A stretch of 64,000 nucleotides of DNA from Mesorhizobium tamadayense (lineage in GTDB: Bacteria; Pseudomonadota; Alphaproteobacteria; Rhizobiales; Rhizobiaceae). Positions 9,977 through 19,922 of the stretch are shown one piece after another (the first letter of the stretch is position 1; every line of letters begins with the position of its first letter). Where the stretch lies: assembly GCF_003863365.1 (NCBI RefSeq), contig NZ_RQXT01000008.1, forward strand, positions 1 to 64,000, given 5' to 3'. The notes beneath the pieces were generated by a model, which worked only from the letters and a program-made list of their open reading frames with translations, did no database searches and was not told the DNA's origin. Made by a program: the position numbers and the translations under genes.

Positions 9977-11317
9977 ATGGCTTCGGCTGCTGAACAACTA
10001 GCCTCCAATCTGAATTTCGCGGCCTTCGCCAAGGCCGAGGATCTGAAGAAGCGCATCTGGTTCACCATCGGCGCGCTGCTCGTTTACCGCCTCGGCACCT
10101 ATATTCCGCTTCCCGGCATCAATCCCGACGCTTTCGCGCAGGCCTTCTCCTCGCAGAGCAAGGGCGTGCTCGGCATGTTCAACATGTTTGCCGGCGGCGC
10201 CGTGCAGCGCATGGCGATTTTCGCGCTCGGCATCATGCCCTACATCTCCGCCTCCATCATCATGCAGCTGATGACCTCGGTCATCCCGTCGCTGGAATCG
10301 CTGAAGAAGGAAGGCGAGCAGGGCCGCAAGATCATCAACCAGTACACGCGCTACGGCACCGTGCTGCTGGCGCTGGTGCAGGCCTACGGCATTTCGATCG
10401 GGCTCGAGGGCGGCAACGGCATCGTCAACGATCCCGGCATGTTCTTCCGCATCTCGACCGTCGTCACCCTGGTCGGCGGCACCATGTTCCTGATGTGGCT
10501 CGGCGAGCAGATCACGGCGCGCGGCATCGGCAACGGCATTTCGCTGATCATCTTCTCGGGCATCGTCGCCGGCCTGCCGCGCGCGATCTCCGGCACGCTG
10601 GAACTTGGCCGCACGGGCGCGCTGTCCACGAGCCTCATTCTGGCGATCATCGTGCTCGCCGTCGTCGTCATCGCCGTCATTGTCTTCTTCGAGCGCGCGC
10701 AGCGGCGCCTGCTCATTCAGTATCCGAAACGGCAGGTCGGCAACCGCATGTTCCAGGGCGATACCTCGCACCTGCCGTTGAAGCTCAACACCTCGGGCGT
10801 CATCCCGCCGATCTTCGCCTCCTCGTTGCTGCTCCTGCCGGCAACGGTCGCCGGCTTCTCGCAGACGACCAACCTGCCGGCCTGGGCAAGCATGGTTCTG
10901 GCCTCCCTCGGTCACGGGCAGCCGCTCTACATGGCGTTCTACGCCGCTATGATCATCTTCTTCGCCTTTTTCTACACGGCGATCGTCTTCAACCCGAAGG
11001 ACACCGCCGACCAGCTCAAGAAGCATTCCGGCTTCATCCCGGGCTATCGGCCGGGTGAGCGTACCGCCGACTATATCGACTATGTTCTGACGCGTATCAC
11101 CGTCATCGGCGCCATCTACCTGGTGCTGGTGTGTCTGCTGCCTGAGTTCCTGATTTCAGCGACTGGCGTACCTTTCTACCTCGGTGGCACATCGCTTCTG
11201 ATCGTGGTCAGTGTCACGCTCGACACGGTGGCGCAGATCCAGGGTCACCTGATCGCGCACCAGTATGAGGGCCTGATCAAGAAGTCGAAGTTGCGCGGGG
11301 GGAAGAGGAGCAGATGA
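9977..11317 (+). CDS. secY: Protein translocase subunit SecY
   Basis: SecY (446 residues) is the channel subunit of the Sec translocon, with ten predicted membrane segments starting near residue 25 ([20 protein letters not shown]). The conserved [15 protein letters not shown] segment and the cytoplasmic loop around [20 protein letters not shown] are present. The ATG at 9977 is chosen over upstream in-frame codons because it begins the conserved [15 protein letters not shown]-terminus after GGAGAATCAGGC. It overlaps adk by four bases (ATGA). Confidence 0.98.
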   Translation: MASAAEQLASNLNFAAFAKAEDLKKRIWFTIGALLVYRLGTYIPLPGINPDAFAQAFSSQSKGVLGMFNMFAGGAVQRMAIFALGIMPYISASIIMQLMTSVIPSLESLKKEGEQGRKIINQYTRYGTVLLALVQAYGISIGLEGGNGIVNDPGMFFRISTVVTLVGGTMFLMWLGEQITARGIGNGISLIIFSGIVAGLPRAISGTLELGRTGALSTSLILAIIVLAVVVIAVIVFFERAQRRLLIQYPKRQVGNRMFQGDTSHLPLKLNTSGVIPPIFASSLLLLPATVAGFSQTTNLPAWASMVLASLGHGQPLYMAFYAAMIIFFAFFYTAIVFNPKDTADQLKKHSGFIPGYRPGERTADYIDYVLTRITVIGAIYLVLVCLLPEFLISATGVPFYLGGTSLLIVVSVTLDTVAQIQGHLIAHQYEGLIKKSKLRGGKRSR

Positions 11318-11904
11318 GGCTGATATTGCTTGGGCCGCCGGGAGCGGGCAAGGGGACGCAAGCACAGAGACTGGTAGAAAAACTCGGCATACCTCAGCTT
11401 TCGACAGGTGACATGCTGCGTGCCGCCGTCCAGGCCGGAACCGAAGTCGGCAAGCGGGCCAAGGCGGTGATGGATGCCGGCGAGTTGGTGTCCGACGCGA
11501 TCGTCAACGCGATCGTCGCCGAGCGAATCGATCAGCCCGATTGCGCCAGGGGATTCATTCTCGACGGCTATCCGCGCACGCTGGTGCAGGCCGATGCGGT
11601 CGAGGCTATGCTTGCTGAGCGCGGCATTGCGCTGGACAGCGTCATCGAGCTCGTCGTCGACGACAAGGCGCTGGTCGGGCGCATAGTCAAGCGCGCCGAG
11701 GACGCCCAGGCCGCGGGCCAGCCGGTGCGCAAGGACGACAACCCGGCGGTGTTCGAGGAACGCCTGCGGGAATATTACAAGAAGACGGCGCCGCTGACCG
11801 GTTACTACTATGCCAAAGGCAAGCTGAAGACGGTCGACGGCATGGCCAGCATCGACGCGGTGACCGCGGAGATCGAGAAGGTGCTCCTGGAGACGGCGAG
11901 GTAG
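11314..11904 (+). CDS. adk: Adenylate kinase
   Basis: Adenylate kinase (196 residues) catalyses ATP + AMP to 2 ADP. It has the P-loop GPPGAGKGT at residues 7-15, the AMP-binding region ([11 protein letters not shown]) and the FILDGYPRT segment. It is the short form without the larger LID insertion seen in the E. coli type. Overlap with secY indicates cotranscription, the usual bacterial secY-adk arrangement. Confidence 0.98.
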   Translation: MRLILLGPPGAGKGTQAQRLVEKLGIPQLSTGDMLRAAVQAGTEVGKRAKAVMDAGELVSDAIVNAIVAERIDQPDCARGFILDGYPRTLVQADAVEAMLAERGIALDSVIELVVDDKALVGRIVKRAEDAQAAGQPVRKDDNPAVFEERLREYYKKTAPLTGYYYAKGKLKTVDGMASIDAVTAEIEKVLLETAR

Positions 11905-12112
11905 GCTTTTCCGACAGGTAAAGATTGCGCTTGACTGGAAGGAGCCGTTGGGGTATCGCGGCCCGTCTTCCTGTCAGGCATGGACTTTGCTTGCCCGCAA
12001 GGGCAGGGCAGTCGTTTTGAACCAGGAAACTCCCGCAAGGGCCGGCCTCCACCGGACGCGGGGCAACTAGGATAGCGCCGGTTCATCCGGCCCAAATGGA
12101 GATGAGAAGAAA

Positions 12113-12481
12113 ATGGCTCGTATAGCCGGCGTCAACATTCCGACCAACAAGCGCGTCGTTATCGCGCTTCAGTACATTCACGGCATCGGCAAGAAGTTTG
12201 CCCAGGAGATCGTCGACAAGGTCGGCATCCCGGCAGACCGCCGCGTCAACCAGCTGACCGACGCGGAAGTGCTGCAGATCCGCGAGACGATCGACCGCGA
12301 CTACCAGGTCGAAGGCGACCTGCGCCGCGAAGTCTCGATGAACATCAAGCGGCTCATGGACCTCGGCTGCTATCGCGGCCTGCGTCACCGCCGCTCGCTG
12401 CCGGTCCGCGGCCAGCGCACGCATACCAATGCGCGCACCCGCAAGGGCCCGGCCAAGGCGATCGCCGGCAAGAAGAAGTAA
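12113..12481 (+). CDS. rpsM: 30S ribosomal protein S13
   Basis: S13 (122 residues) starts [20 protein letters not shown] and has the helix-two-turns-helix and basic tail ([20 protein letters not shown]) that contact P-site tRNA. It begins the alpha-operon part. rpmJ (L36), which often precedes it in other bacteria, is absent here. The 208-base spacer from adk shows no gene. Confidence 0.98.
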   Translation: MARIAGVNIPTNKRVVIALQYIHGIGKKFAQEIVDKVGIPADRRVNQLTDAEVLQIRETIDRDYQVEGDLRREVSMNIKRLMDLGCYRGLRHRRSLPVRGQRTHTNARTRKGPAKAIAGKKK

Positions 12482-12483
12482 TT

Positions 12484-12583
12484 TAGGGGAATAAGGGAGT
12501 AGGGGAGTAAGGCAGTAGGGAACGCCCGCTATCGGGTCACACATTTCCCTACTCCCTTACTGCCCTATTCCCCTACTCCCTTA
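12484..12583. repeat. Long imperfect palindrome of GGGAGTAG-type units
   Basis: The left arm (12484-12522) is built from short units such as GGGAATAAGGGAGTAGGGGA. The right arm (12544-12583) is the reverse complement of the same units with one extra AGGGAGTA unit. A 20-base GC-rich loop separates the arms. It fills most of the rpsM-rpsK spacer, so the mRNA would carry a long purine/pyrimidine stem between two ribosomal genes. Confidence 0.85.
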
Positions 12584-12638
12584 CGAAGGTGGAGCCGCTG
12601 GCATTACGGCGGTGTAGAGATCAACTGAAAGGACTACC

Positions 12639-13028
12639 ATGGCCAAGGAAGCCGCTCGTGTTCGCCGTCGCGAACGCAAGAACATTTCGTCGGGTGTTGC
12701 CCACGTCAATTCGACCTTCAACAACACGATGATCACCATCACCGACGCGCAGGGCAATTCGATTGCCTGGTCGTCGGCAGGCGCTCAGGGCTTCAAGGGT
12801 TCGCGCAAGTCGACCCCGTTCGCCGCCCAGATGGCTGCCGAGGACGTCGCCAAGAAGGCCCAGGAACACGGCATGCGCATGCTCGAGGTCGAGGTCTGCG
12901 GGCCTGGCTCCGGCCGTGAATCGGCGCTGCGCGCCCTGCAGGCGGCCGGCTTCACCATCACCTCGATCCGTGATGTGACGCCGATCCCGCACAATGGCTG
13001 CCGCCCGCGCAAGAAGCGCCGCGTCTAA
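12639..13028 (+). CDS. rpsK: 30S ribosomal protein S11
   Basis: S11 (129 residues) has the conserved [19 protein letters not shown] and the C-terminal [18 protein letters not shown]. It lies on the 30S platform near the E-site mRNA. The ATG follows GAAAGGACTACC. rpsD, which follows rpsK in gammaproteobacteria, is not here. Confidence 0.98.
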   Translation: MAKEAARVRRRERKNISSGVAHVNSTFNNTMITITDAQGNSIAWSSAGAQGFKGSRKSTPFAAQMAAEDVAKKAQEHGMRMLEVEVCGPGSGRESALRALQAAGFTITSIRDVTPIPHNGCRPRKKRRV

Positions 13029-13126
13029 TATTTTGAACGCCGCGTGAGCGCCAGAGGCGCTCCTCCGCGGTTTTCCAGGTCGCCCGCCACGATTGGATGG
13101 TGGCGGGTCAACGGAAGGAAAGCATC

Positions 13127-14137
13127 ATGATCCAGAAAAATTGGCAGGAACTGATCAAGCCCAACAAGATCGAGTTCTCGTCGAAGAAGAAGACGCTGAC
13201 CACGCTGGTGGCCGAACCGCTCGAACGCGGCTTTGGCCTCACCCTCGGCAACGCGCTGCGGCGCGTGCTTCTGTCTTCGCTGCGCGGCGCGGCCGTCACC
13301 GCCGTGCAGATCGACGGCGTTCTGCATGAATTCTCGTCCATCGCCGGCGTGCGCGAGGACGTGACCGACATCGTGCTCAACATCAAGGAAATCGCCATCC
13401 GTATGGAAGGCGATGGTCCCAAGCGCATGGTCGTACGCAAGCAAGGCCCGGGCGCCGTGCTCGCTGGCGACATCCAGACCGTCGGCGACGTCGAGATCCT
13501 CAACCCCGACCACGTCATCTGCACGCTGGACGAGGGTGCAGAAATCCGCATGGAGTTCACCGTCGACACCGGTAAGGGCTATGTGCCGGCCGAGCGCAAC
13601 CGCGCCGAGGACGCGCCGATCGGCCTGATCCCGGTCGACAGCCTCTATTCGCCGGTCAAGAAGGTCTCCTACAAGGTCGAGAACACCCGCGAGGGCCAGG
13701 TGCTCGACTATGACAAGCTGACCATGACCATCGATACCGACGGTTCGATCTCGGGCGAGGACGCGGTGGCTTTCGCCGCCCGAATCCTGCAGGATCAGCT
13801 CGGCCTGTTCGTCAACTTTGACGAGCCGCAGAAGGAAGTCGCCACCGAGGCCGTCACCGAGCTCGCCTTCAATCCGGCGCTGCTCAAGAAGGTCGACGAG
13901 CTCGAGCTTTCGGTGCGTTCGGCCAACTGCCTGAAGAACGACAACATCGTCTATATCGGCGACCTGATCCAGAAGACCGAAGCCGAGATGCTGCGCACCC
14001 CGAACTTCGGCCGCAAGTCGCTGAACGAGATCAAGGAAGTGCTGGCGGCGATGGGCCTGCATCTCGGCATGGAAGTGCCGGACTGGCCGCCGGAAAACAT
14101 CGAAGACCTCGCCAAGCGTTACGAAGATCAATACTGA
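13127..14137 (+). CDS. rpoA: DNA-directed RNA polymerase subunit alpha
   Basis: The alpha subunit (336 residues) has the N-terminal dimerisation/assembly domain ([20 protein letters not shown] near residue 40) and the C-terminal domain with helix-hairpin-helix ([37 protein letters not shown]) that contacts UP elements and activators. The ATG at 13127 follows GGAAGGAAAGCATC. It precedes rplQ after a repeat-filled spacer. Confidence 0.99.
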   Translation: MIQKNWQELIKPNKIEFSSKKKTLTTLVAEPLERGFGLTLGNALRRVLLSSLRGAAVTAVQIDGVLHEFSSIAGVREDVTDIVLNIKEIAIRMEGDGPKRMVVRKQGPGAVLAGDIQTVGDVEILNPDHVICTLDEGAEIRMEFTVDTGKGYVPAERNRAEDAPIGLIPVDSLYSPVKKVSYKVENTREGQVLDYDKLTMTIDTDGSISGEDAVAFAARILQDQLGLFVNFDEPQKEVATEAVTELAFNPALLKKVDELELSVRSANCLKNDNIVYIGDLIQKTEAEMLRTPNFGRKSLNEIKEVLAAMGLHLGMEVPDWPPENIEDLAKRYEDQY

Positions 14138-14140
14138 GCG

Positions 14141-14234
14141 GTGAATTGAGAATGGTGAAATGGTGAATGGTCGCCGGTGGGCGGCTTCGGAGAGGCAGAG
14201 CCCTTCCATTCACCATTCACTATTCACCATTCAC
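14141..14234. repeat. Imperfect palindrome of GTGAATGG-type units
   Basis: Left arm 14141-14170 (GTGAATTGAGAATGGTGAAA then TGGTGAATGG) faces right arm 14206-14234, which reads CCATTCACCATTCACTATTC then ACCATTCAC. The 35-base loop is GC rich. The unit differs from that of the rpsM-rpsK palindrome but the architecture and operon position are the same. I recall similar GTGAATGG strings from rhizobial intergenic regions, but this was not checked. Confidence 0.85.
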
Positions 14235-14281
14235 AAAACGAAACAGCCGGGCCAACCGCCCACAACACCAGGAGAAGAGCC

Positions 14282-14713
14282 ATGCGCCACGGATTTAAAG
14301 GCCGCCGGTTCGCCCGCAGCGTAAGCCATCGCAAGTCGATGTTTGCAAACCTTGCCGTGTCGCTGATCGAGCACGAGCAGATCGTCACCACTCTGCCGAA
14401 GGCGAAGGACTTGCGTCCGATTGTCGAGAAGCTGGTAACGCTCGGCAAGCGCGGCGACCTGCACGCTCGCCGCCAGGTGATCGCGCAGATCGGCAATGAA
14501 GGCGTCGTCAAGCGCCTGTTCGAGACCATCGCCCCGCGCTACGCCACCCGCAACGGCGGCTACCTGCGCATCATGAGGGCGGGCTTCCGCCACGGCGACA
14601 ACGCTGCCATGGCGGTCATCGAGTTCGTCGACCGCGACACCTCGGCCAAGGGCGCCGTCGACCGCGCACGGCTCGAGGCTGAAGGCGTCGATGAGGAAGC
14701 CGCGGCCGCCTGA
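14282..14713 (+). CDS. rplQ: 50S ribosomal protein L17
   Basis: L17 (143 residues) starts [20 protein letters not shown] and contains the family core ([19 protein letters not shown]). The C-terminal extension ([20 protein letters not shown]) is typical of alphaproteobacteria. The start follows CAGGAGAAGAGCC. It is the last gene of the super-operon. Confidence 0.98.
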   Translation: MRHGFKGRRFARSVSHRKSMFANLAVSLIEHEQIVTTLPKAKDLRPIVEKLVTLGKRGDLHARRQVIAQIGNEGVVKRLFETIAPRYATRNGGYLRIMRAGFRHGDNAAMAVIEFVDRDTSAKGAVDRARLEAEGVDEEAAAA

Positions 14714-14738
14714 GGCCGGGTTTTCAGCAAGCGACTGC

Positions 14739-14761
14739 AAGGGGCCTGCGGGCCCCTTTTT
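14739..14761 (+). terminator. Rho-independent terminator after rplQ
   Basis: AAGGGGCC-TGCG-GGCCCCTT stem-loop directly followed by a T-run. It ends the roughly 14.7-kb ribosomal transcription unit. Confidence 0.9.
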
Positions 14762-14902
14762 GCGTTCAAAGGTAGTGTATGGAGTGAGCGGAATTTCACG
14801 CTCAAGCTCATGCTTTTGCGCGACAAGCGTCGCTTTTCCGCGCATTGGCCTTTCATTCTGCACAATCGTCGCGACAATGGCGCCTGATCTGGAGGATTCG
14901 GA

Positions 14903-16396
14903 ATGCACCTCAAACGGCTGTTTCTCATTGCAGTTTGCGCGCTCGCCGCTTTCGCCGCGGCGCCTGGCGTCAGACAGGCATTGGCTGAGGACGCAGCCAA
15001 GCCGGCCGATCCCGGCCTCTCCGACGTGCTGACCGATCTGCTGCATGGCGTCGAAGGCGAGAACGCCACCTCCGGGCCGGACAAGCGCGTGCCGTTCGGC
15101 CGCGAGGAGGTGCAGCTTTCCTTCGCGCCGCTGGTCAAGCAGACGGCGCCCGCTGTGGTCAATGTCTATGCCTCGCAGACTGCGAAGGTGACCTCCCCCT
15201 TCGAGGGTGATCCCTTCTTCGAGGAGTTCTTCGGCCGCGCCCAGCCGCGCGCGCAGTCTTCGCTCGGTTCCGGCGTACTGGTCGATCCGAGCGGTGTCAT
15301 CGTCACCAACTACCACGTCATCAAGGATGCCGACGAGGTGAAGGTGGCGACCGCCGACGGGCGCGAGTTCACCTCCAAGGTGATGCTGAAGGATGAGACG
15401 CTCGATCTGGCCGTGCTCAAGATCTCTGCCGACAAGCCGTTCCCGGTGATCGCCATCGGCGATTCCGACGCGCTCGAGGTTGGCGACCTGCTGCTTGCCA
15501 TCGGCAATCCGTTCGGCGTCGGTCAGACCACCACCAGCGGCATCGTTTCGGCGCTCGCGCGCAGCCATATCGGCGTTTCGGATTCCGGCTACTTCATCCA
15601 GACCGACGCCGCCATCAATCCCGGCAATTCCGGCGGCGCGCTGATCAACATGGGCGGCCAGCTAGTCGGCATCAACACGGCGATCTACAGCCGCAGCGGC
15701 GGCTCGATCGGGATCGGTTTTGCAATCCCGTCGAACATGGTTCACGCCTTCGCCGACGCCGCCAAGGCCGGCCTCGATTTCTTCGAGCGGCCCTATATCG
15801 GCGCCGAGTTCGAGTTGGTGACGCCGCAGATTGCGGAATCGCTCGGCATGGAAAAGCCGACCGGCGCGCTGGTCTCGTCGGTCGATGCGGCAGGTCCGGC
15901 AGGCAAGGCAGGCCTCAAGCCCGGCGACGTCGTGCTGTCGCTCAACAACACGCCGGTCGAAAGCATCGAGGCGCTGGACTATCGCATGGCCACGCTGTCG
16001 ATCGGCTCCAAGGCGACCTTCGCCGTGCTGAGCAAGGGCCAGCAGGCGACGCTGGAAATTGCGCTGGAGCGCCCGCCGGAAGGCGCCAAGCCGACCGAGG
16101 TGACGCTGCATGGCCGCAGTCCGTTCTCAGGCGCCAAGGTGGCGGAACTGTCGCCGCGGCTCGCCCAGCGGCTTGGCCTGCGCACCGACTTGAGGGGCGT
16201 CACCGTGGTCGACATCAACCGCGATTCACCGGCCGCCGATTTCGGCTTCCAGGCCGGCGACATCGTGCGGGAGGTGAACGGCACGACGATCGAGACGGCG
16301 GCGACGCTGGCACAGGTCGCCCAGCAGGACACGCGCTGGTGGCGCTTTACCGTCGAGCGCGGCGGGCAGATATTGCGCCAGGTATTGCGTTACTGA
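14903..16396 (+). CDS. Do-like (Deg/HtrA) periplasmic serine protease
   Basis: The 497-residue protein has a Sec signal peptide (residues 1-28, cleavage near QALAED) and a trypsin-like domain with the triad His138 (TNYHVI), Asp168 (LDLAVL) and Ser243 (GNSGGAL). Two PDZ domains follow (about 285-375 and 400-490). Deg proteases degrade or hold misfolded periplasmic proteins. This is a DegQ/DegP-like member; the exact paralogue cannot be named from the window. It lies after the ribosomal terminator, so it needs its own promoter. Confidence 0.93.
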   Translation: MHLKRLFLIAVCALAAFAAAPGVRQALAEDAAKPADPGLSDVLTDLLHGVEGENATSGPDKRVPFGREEVQLSFAPLVKQTAPAVVNVYASQTAKVTSPFEGDPFFEEFFGRAQPRAQSSLGSGVLVDPSGVIVTNYHVIKDADEVKVATADGREFTSKVMLKDETLDLAVLKISADKPFPVIAIGDSDALEVGDLLLAIGNPFGVGQTTTSGIVSALARSHIGVSDSGYFIQTDAAINPGNSGGALINMGGQLVGINTAIYSRSGGSIGIGFAIPSNMVHAFADAAKAGLDFFERPYIGAEFELVTPQIAESLGMEKPTGALVSSVDAAGPAGKAGLKPGDVVLSLNNTPVESIEALDYRMATLSIGSKATFAVLSKGQQATLEIALERPPEGAKPTEVTLHGRSPFSGAKVAELSPRLAQRLGLRTDLRGVTVVDINRDSPAADFGFQAGDIVREVNGTTIETAATLAQVAQQDTRWWRFTVERGGQILRQVLRY

Positions 16397-16440
16397 GCAG
16401 GTTCTGGAAAAGGGGCCGTGCTCCAACCAAATAGAAGTGC

Positions 16441-17748
16441 ATGGCCGATCTGTTCAGCGTCGATGAACCGGAGAAGGCGCCGCCCGGCCGGCCGCTGGCC
16501 GACCGGCTGCGTCCGAAGAGCCTTGGCGAGGTCGTCGGCCAGGAGCATCTGACCGGCCCGGACGGCGCTTTGACCAGGCTGATCGAATCCGGCTCGCTCG
16601 GCTCGATGATCTTCTGGGGACCGCCCGGCACAGGCAAGACGACAGTGGCGCGACTGTTGGCCGGAGAGACCCATCTTGCCTTCGAGCAGATTTCTGCGGT
16701 GTTTTCCGGCGTCGCCGATCTGAAGAAAGTGTTCGAGGCGGCGAAGCTGCGCCGGTCCAACGGCCGCCAGACGCTGCTTTTCGTCGACGAGATCCATCGC
16801 TTCAACCGCGCCCAGCAGGACGGTTTCTTGCCGGTGATGGAAGATGGCACGGTGGTGCTGGTCGGCGCGACCACCGAAAACCCGTCCTTCGAGCTGAATG
16901 CCGCACTTCTGTCCCGAGCGCGCGTCCTGGTGTTCCGCTCGCTGGGCGAGGACAGCATCGCCAAGCTCCTGGCCCGGGCGGAGGAAACGGAGGGCAGGGC
17001 GCTGCCGCTCGACGATGAGGCGCGGGCCATGCTGATCCGCATGAGCGACGGCGACGGCCGCGCCTCGCTGACGCTGGCCGAGGAAGTCTGGCGCGCCGCC
17101 AAGTCCGGCGAGGTGTTCGGGCCGGAGGGCCTGCAGCGCGTCATCCAGCGCCGCGCGCCGATCTACGACAAGGGCCAGGACGGCCATTACAACCTGATCT
17201 CGGCGCTGCACAAATCGGTGCGCGGATCGGACCCGGACGCGGCACTCTATTATCTCGCCCGCATGTTCGATGCCGGCGAGGATCCGCTCTATCTCGGCCG
17301 CCGGCTGGTGCGCATGGCGGTGGAGGACATCGGCCTTGCCGATCCGCAGGCGCTGGTCGTCGCCAATGCCGCCAAGGACGCCTATGATTACCTCGGCTCT
17401 CCCGAGGGCGAGCTGGCCTTTGCCCAGGCCGCCGTCTACCTTGCCACTGCGCCCAAGTCGAACGCCGTCTACACCGCCTTCAAGGCGGCGACGCAAGCGG
17501 CCAAGGAATTCGGCTCGCTGCTGCCGCCCAAGCACATCCTCAACGCGCCGACCAAGCTGATGAAGGAGGAGGATTACGGCGCCGGCTACCGCTACGATCA
17601 TGACGAGCCGGCTGCATTTTCCGGCCAGGACTATTTCCCGGAAAAGATGGGTCGCCGCACCTTCTACGATCCGCCGGAGCGCGGCTTCGAGCGCGATATC
17701 CGCAAGCGGCTGGAATATTGGGCAAAGCTGCGCAAAGAGCGGGAATAG
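16441..17748 (+). CDS. rarA: Replication-associated recombination protein A (AAA+ ATPase)
   Basis: RarA/MgsA (435 residues) acts at stalled replication forks. It has the PLADRLRPKSLGEVVGQEHL start, Walker A GPPGTGKT (60-67), Walker B (LLFVDEIHRFN), sensor 1 (VGATTENPSFELNAALLSRA) and the C-terminal tetramerisation/MgsA domain (DGHYNLISALHKSVRGSDPD). Length is normal for the family. The 206-base stretch after it has small inverted repeats but no gene. Confidence 0.95.
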   Translation: MADLFSVDEPEKAPPGRPLADRLRPKSLGEVVGQEHLTGPDGALTRLIESGSLGSMIFWGPPGTGKTTVARLLAGETHLAFEQISAVFSGVADLKKVFEAAKLRRSNGRQTLLFVDEIHRFNRAQQDGFLPVMEDGTVVLVGATTENPSFELNAALLSRARVLVFRSLGEDSIAKLLARAEETEGRALPLDDEARAMLIRMSDGDGRASLTLAEEVWRAAKSGEVFGPEGLQRVIQRRAPIYDKGQDGHYNLISALHKSVRGSDPDAALYYLARMFDAGEDPLYLGRRLVRMAVEDIGLADPQALVVANAAKDAYDYLGSPEGELAFAQAAVYLATAPKSNAVYTAFKAATQAAKEFGSLLPPKHILNAPTKLMKEEDYGAGYRYDHDEPAAFSGQDYFPEKMGRRTFYDPPERGFERDIRKRLEYWAKLRKERE

Positions 17749-17954
17749 CGGCTTGCGTGGCCCGGGAAGCGTGGCGCTTCGCAGCGAAGCTTCGGCGGCA
17801 CGACGATCAAAGTCGAAATGCCGGTGCAATCGTGAGCGGGCAAACCTGACCCAGATTGTGCCGAGCCATGAAAAATCCTATTAAGGCGCACGGCTGACGG
17901 GGGTCGCCGTGATTTGGCTCATGCGAACAGGATCGCGCTCCCGCGCGAAAGACT

Positions 17955-18785
17955 ATGACAAAGCAAACCCGTAAGACCCTTCGTCAGGCTGCGATCGCAG
18001 TCCCGCTTCTCGCGCTCGGCTTTTACTTCATCCCGATCTTGACGACGATCTGGATCGTCTGCGGCCTGATCGACGTGCTGCGCAATGCAAACAAGGATCT
18101 GTCGTTGTTCCGCGGCTATTTCCTCGGCAACGGCATTTTCACCTGGCTGCTGTCGCCCTTCAACCTCTTGGTCGACCTGCTTTGCTACCGGAACCCGGGC
18201 GTGTGGAAGCTGGAGCAGTTTCCCGCCGACTATCAGCGCGAGGTCAACGAGATTCTCGACGTCTTCAAGGCTCGCAAGGACGAGATCATCGTCGATATCG
18301 ACGCCAACTTCGGCACCGGCCGGCGCGGCATGTATGTCTATCAGTGGTATGGCAAGCACAAGATCGACAACGTCGCGGAATTCAACAAGGACTTCAAATA
18401 CATCAAGACCATCGCAGTCTCGGTCTTCAGGGGCAAGGAATCGACCTCCTGGCATTTCGGGCCGCTGCGGCTCAGCCTGCGCATCCTCTACAACCTGCTG
18501 CCTGTGAAGGCCGAAGTTTTCGTCGAGTGCAACAACGCCAGGAACTACTGGCACGACAACCCGCTCTACATTTTCGACGACACGCTGCTGCACCGTTCGG
18601 TCAACGAGTATGACGGACGCCGCTACTGCGTGTTCATGGACATCATCCGCCCATCGCCATTCCCTGGCCTCATCGCCGGCCTTCTCGCAGTGGTCTCGGT
18701 GAGCGTCGAGCGCGTCAATTCCATGTTCTACAAGAACTGGAAGATGATCGGCTCGTCCAAGGCCAAGAAGGCCGCCGCCAACTGA
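17955..18785 (+). CDS. Aspartyl/asparaginyl beta-hydroxylase family protein, LpxO-like
   Basis: The 276-residue protein has N-terminal hydrophobic segments (about 12-36 and 55-78) and a cytoplasmic-type domain of the aspartyl/asparaginyl beta-hydroxylase family. Visible family features are WHFGPLRLSLRI (first iron His), YIFDDTLLHRSVNEYDGRRY (second iron His) and the following Arg for 2-oxoglutarate. LpxO, a family member, hydroxylates lipid A acyl chains. The N-terminal layout (LLSPFNLLVDLL followed by LEQFPADY) resembles LpxO, so a lipid A or ornithine-lipid substrate is plausible but inferred. Confidence 0.75.
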   Translation: MTKQTRKTLRQAAIAVPLLALGFYFIPILTTIWIVCGLIDVLRNANKDLSLFRGYFLGNGIFTWLLSPFNLLVDLLCYRNPGVWKLEQFPADYQREVNEILDVFKARKDEIIVDIDANFGTGRRGMYVYQWYGKHKIDNVAEFNKDFKYIKTIAVSVFRGKESTSWHFGPLRLSLRILYNLLPVKAEVFVECNNARNYWHDNPLYIFDDTLLHRSVNEYDGRRYCVFMDIIRPSPFPGLIAGLLAVVSVSVERVNSMFYKNWKMIGSSKAKKAAAN

Positions 18786-18879
18786 TTTGTCGGAGGCTCC
18801 GGTGCTTCGGCCGGGGCCTGTCTTAAACCAACGTCCTATGGCGCCGCCGGATCACAACCTTTAGAACTCTAGACGTCGG

Positions 18880-18899
18880 TTATGTTTGTATAAACATAA
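18880..18899. promoter_or_regulatory. Perfect inverted repeat, candidate operator of the GAF-Fis regulator gene
   Basis: TTATGTTT-GTAT-AAACATAA, with 8-bp arms and a 4-base spacer. It lies 40 bases before the chosen start of the regulator and covers an upstream in-frame TTG. A symmetrical AT-rich site in GC-rich surroundings is more likely an operator or promoter element than coding sequence. Confidence 0.6.
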
Positions 18900-18939
18900 C
18901 GATGGAGCGGAGGGAGGTTCCGCTCATGGGAGGATTAGG

Positions 18940-19908
18940 TTGATCGGGCGGCAAGCAGCCGTGCATGCGGATCTGGTCCAGGCCTCGATCGCCAGAAGCG
19001 ACGCGGCCCATTCGGCGCTGGTCGCTTCGTGGCGGCGCTCCCTGCAACTGCATCAGCTCGATCCGGCCGAGCGCAAGGCGCCCAGGCGGCTGACCGATGG
19101 CGAGATCAGAGAGGCCCGGCAGCGCATGGAGCAAATGATCCGCGCCGCCGAGGCGAGCCTCAACCGGCTTTATCTCGCGGTCGGCGGCGTCGGCTGCTGC
19201 GTGATGTTGGCGGACCGCGACGGCATTCCGGTGGAGCGCAGGGGTGCTGTCGCCGACGACGAGACGTTCGATGAATGGGGCCTGTGGACCGGCACCGTCT
19301 GGAGCGAGGACAGCGAAGGCACCAACGGCATCGGCACCTGCATCGCCGACCAGCGGGCGCTTACCATCCACCGCGACCAGCATTTCTTTTCCCGCAACAC
19401 GCTGCTCAGTTGCACCACGGCGCCGGTCTATGACCACGAAGGCAATCTGGCCGCGGCGCTCGATGTCTCGTCCTGCCGGTCGGACCTGACGGAAGGGTTT
19501 GTCCAGCTCATCGCCGTCGCCGTGGGCGATGCCGCCCGGCGCATCGAGGCCGAGAATTTCCGCATGGTGTTTTCCGGCGCCCGCATCCTCCTCGCCCCGG
19601 TCGCCGAGCGCAGCGCCGGCGCGCTCATCGCGGTCGACTCGGACGATCTGGTGATCGGCGCGACGCGCTCCGCGCGCCTTGCGCTCGGCATAACCCGCGA
19701 AGCCCTGGCCAAGGGATTGCTGGCTGCCGATATTCTCGGCGATTCGGCCAAGGCCGCGGAAGATCTCGACGAAGCCGAGCGCGGCGCGCTGCAGCGAGCG
19801 ATGGCGCGCGCCGGCGGCAATGTGTCGGCGGCGGCCCAGAACCTCGGCATTTCGCGCGCGACGCTGCATCGCAAGCTCGCCCGCTTCGGCATCCGCCGCC
19901 CGCACTGA
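18940..19908 (+). CDS. GAF domain / Fis-type HTH transcriptional regulator lacking an AAA+ domain
   Basis: The product (322 residues from the chosen TTG) resembles AcoR-type regulators. It has a conserved N-terminal region ([17 protein letters not shown]), a GAF sensor (about 60-200, with [20 protein letters not shown]), a PAS-like linker ([20 protein letters not shown]) and a C-terminal Fis helix-turn-helix ([20 protein letters not shown]). The central sigma-54-activating AAA+ domain is absent, so it probably does not drive sigma-54 promoters. The TTG at 18940 follows GGGAGG at good spacing; the upstream TTG at 18886 is covered by a palindrome. It precedes an aldehyde dehydrogenase it probably controls. 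Confidence 0.82.
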   Translation: MIGRQAAVHADLVQASIARSDAAHSALVASWRRSLQLHQLDPAERKAPRRLTDGEIREARQRMEQMIRAAEASLNRLYLAVGGVGCCVMLADRDGIPVERRGAVADDETFDEWGLWTGTVWSEDSEGTNGIGTCIADQRALTIHRDQHFFSRNTLLSCTTAPVYDHEGNLAAALDVSSCRSDLTEGFVQLIAVAVGDAARRIEAENFRMVFSGARILLAPVAERSAGALIAVDSDDLVIGATRSARLALGITREALAKGLLAADILGDSAKAAEDLDEAERGALQRAMARAGGNVSAAAQNLGISRATLHRKLARFGIRRPH

Positions 19909-19922
19909 TTTTCGAACCGACC

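Noticed and set aside
11905..12638. rpmJ (L36) or rpsD (S4) in the alpha-operon section
   Set aside because: The spacers were read in all frames: no L36-like Cys-rich 37-41 residue ORF before rpsM, and rpoA follows rpsK directly.
16390..17829. Open frame of 479 codons on the minus strand opposite rarA
   Set aside because: Antisense of rarA; typical of high-GC codon bias.
18886..18939. Earlier TTG start for the GAF-Fis regulator
   Set aside because: It lies within a perfect palindrome with no ribosome site, whereas the TTG at 18940 is preceded by GGGAGG.
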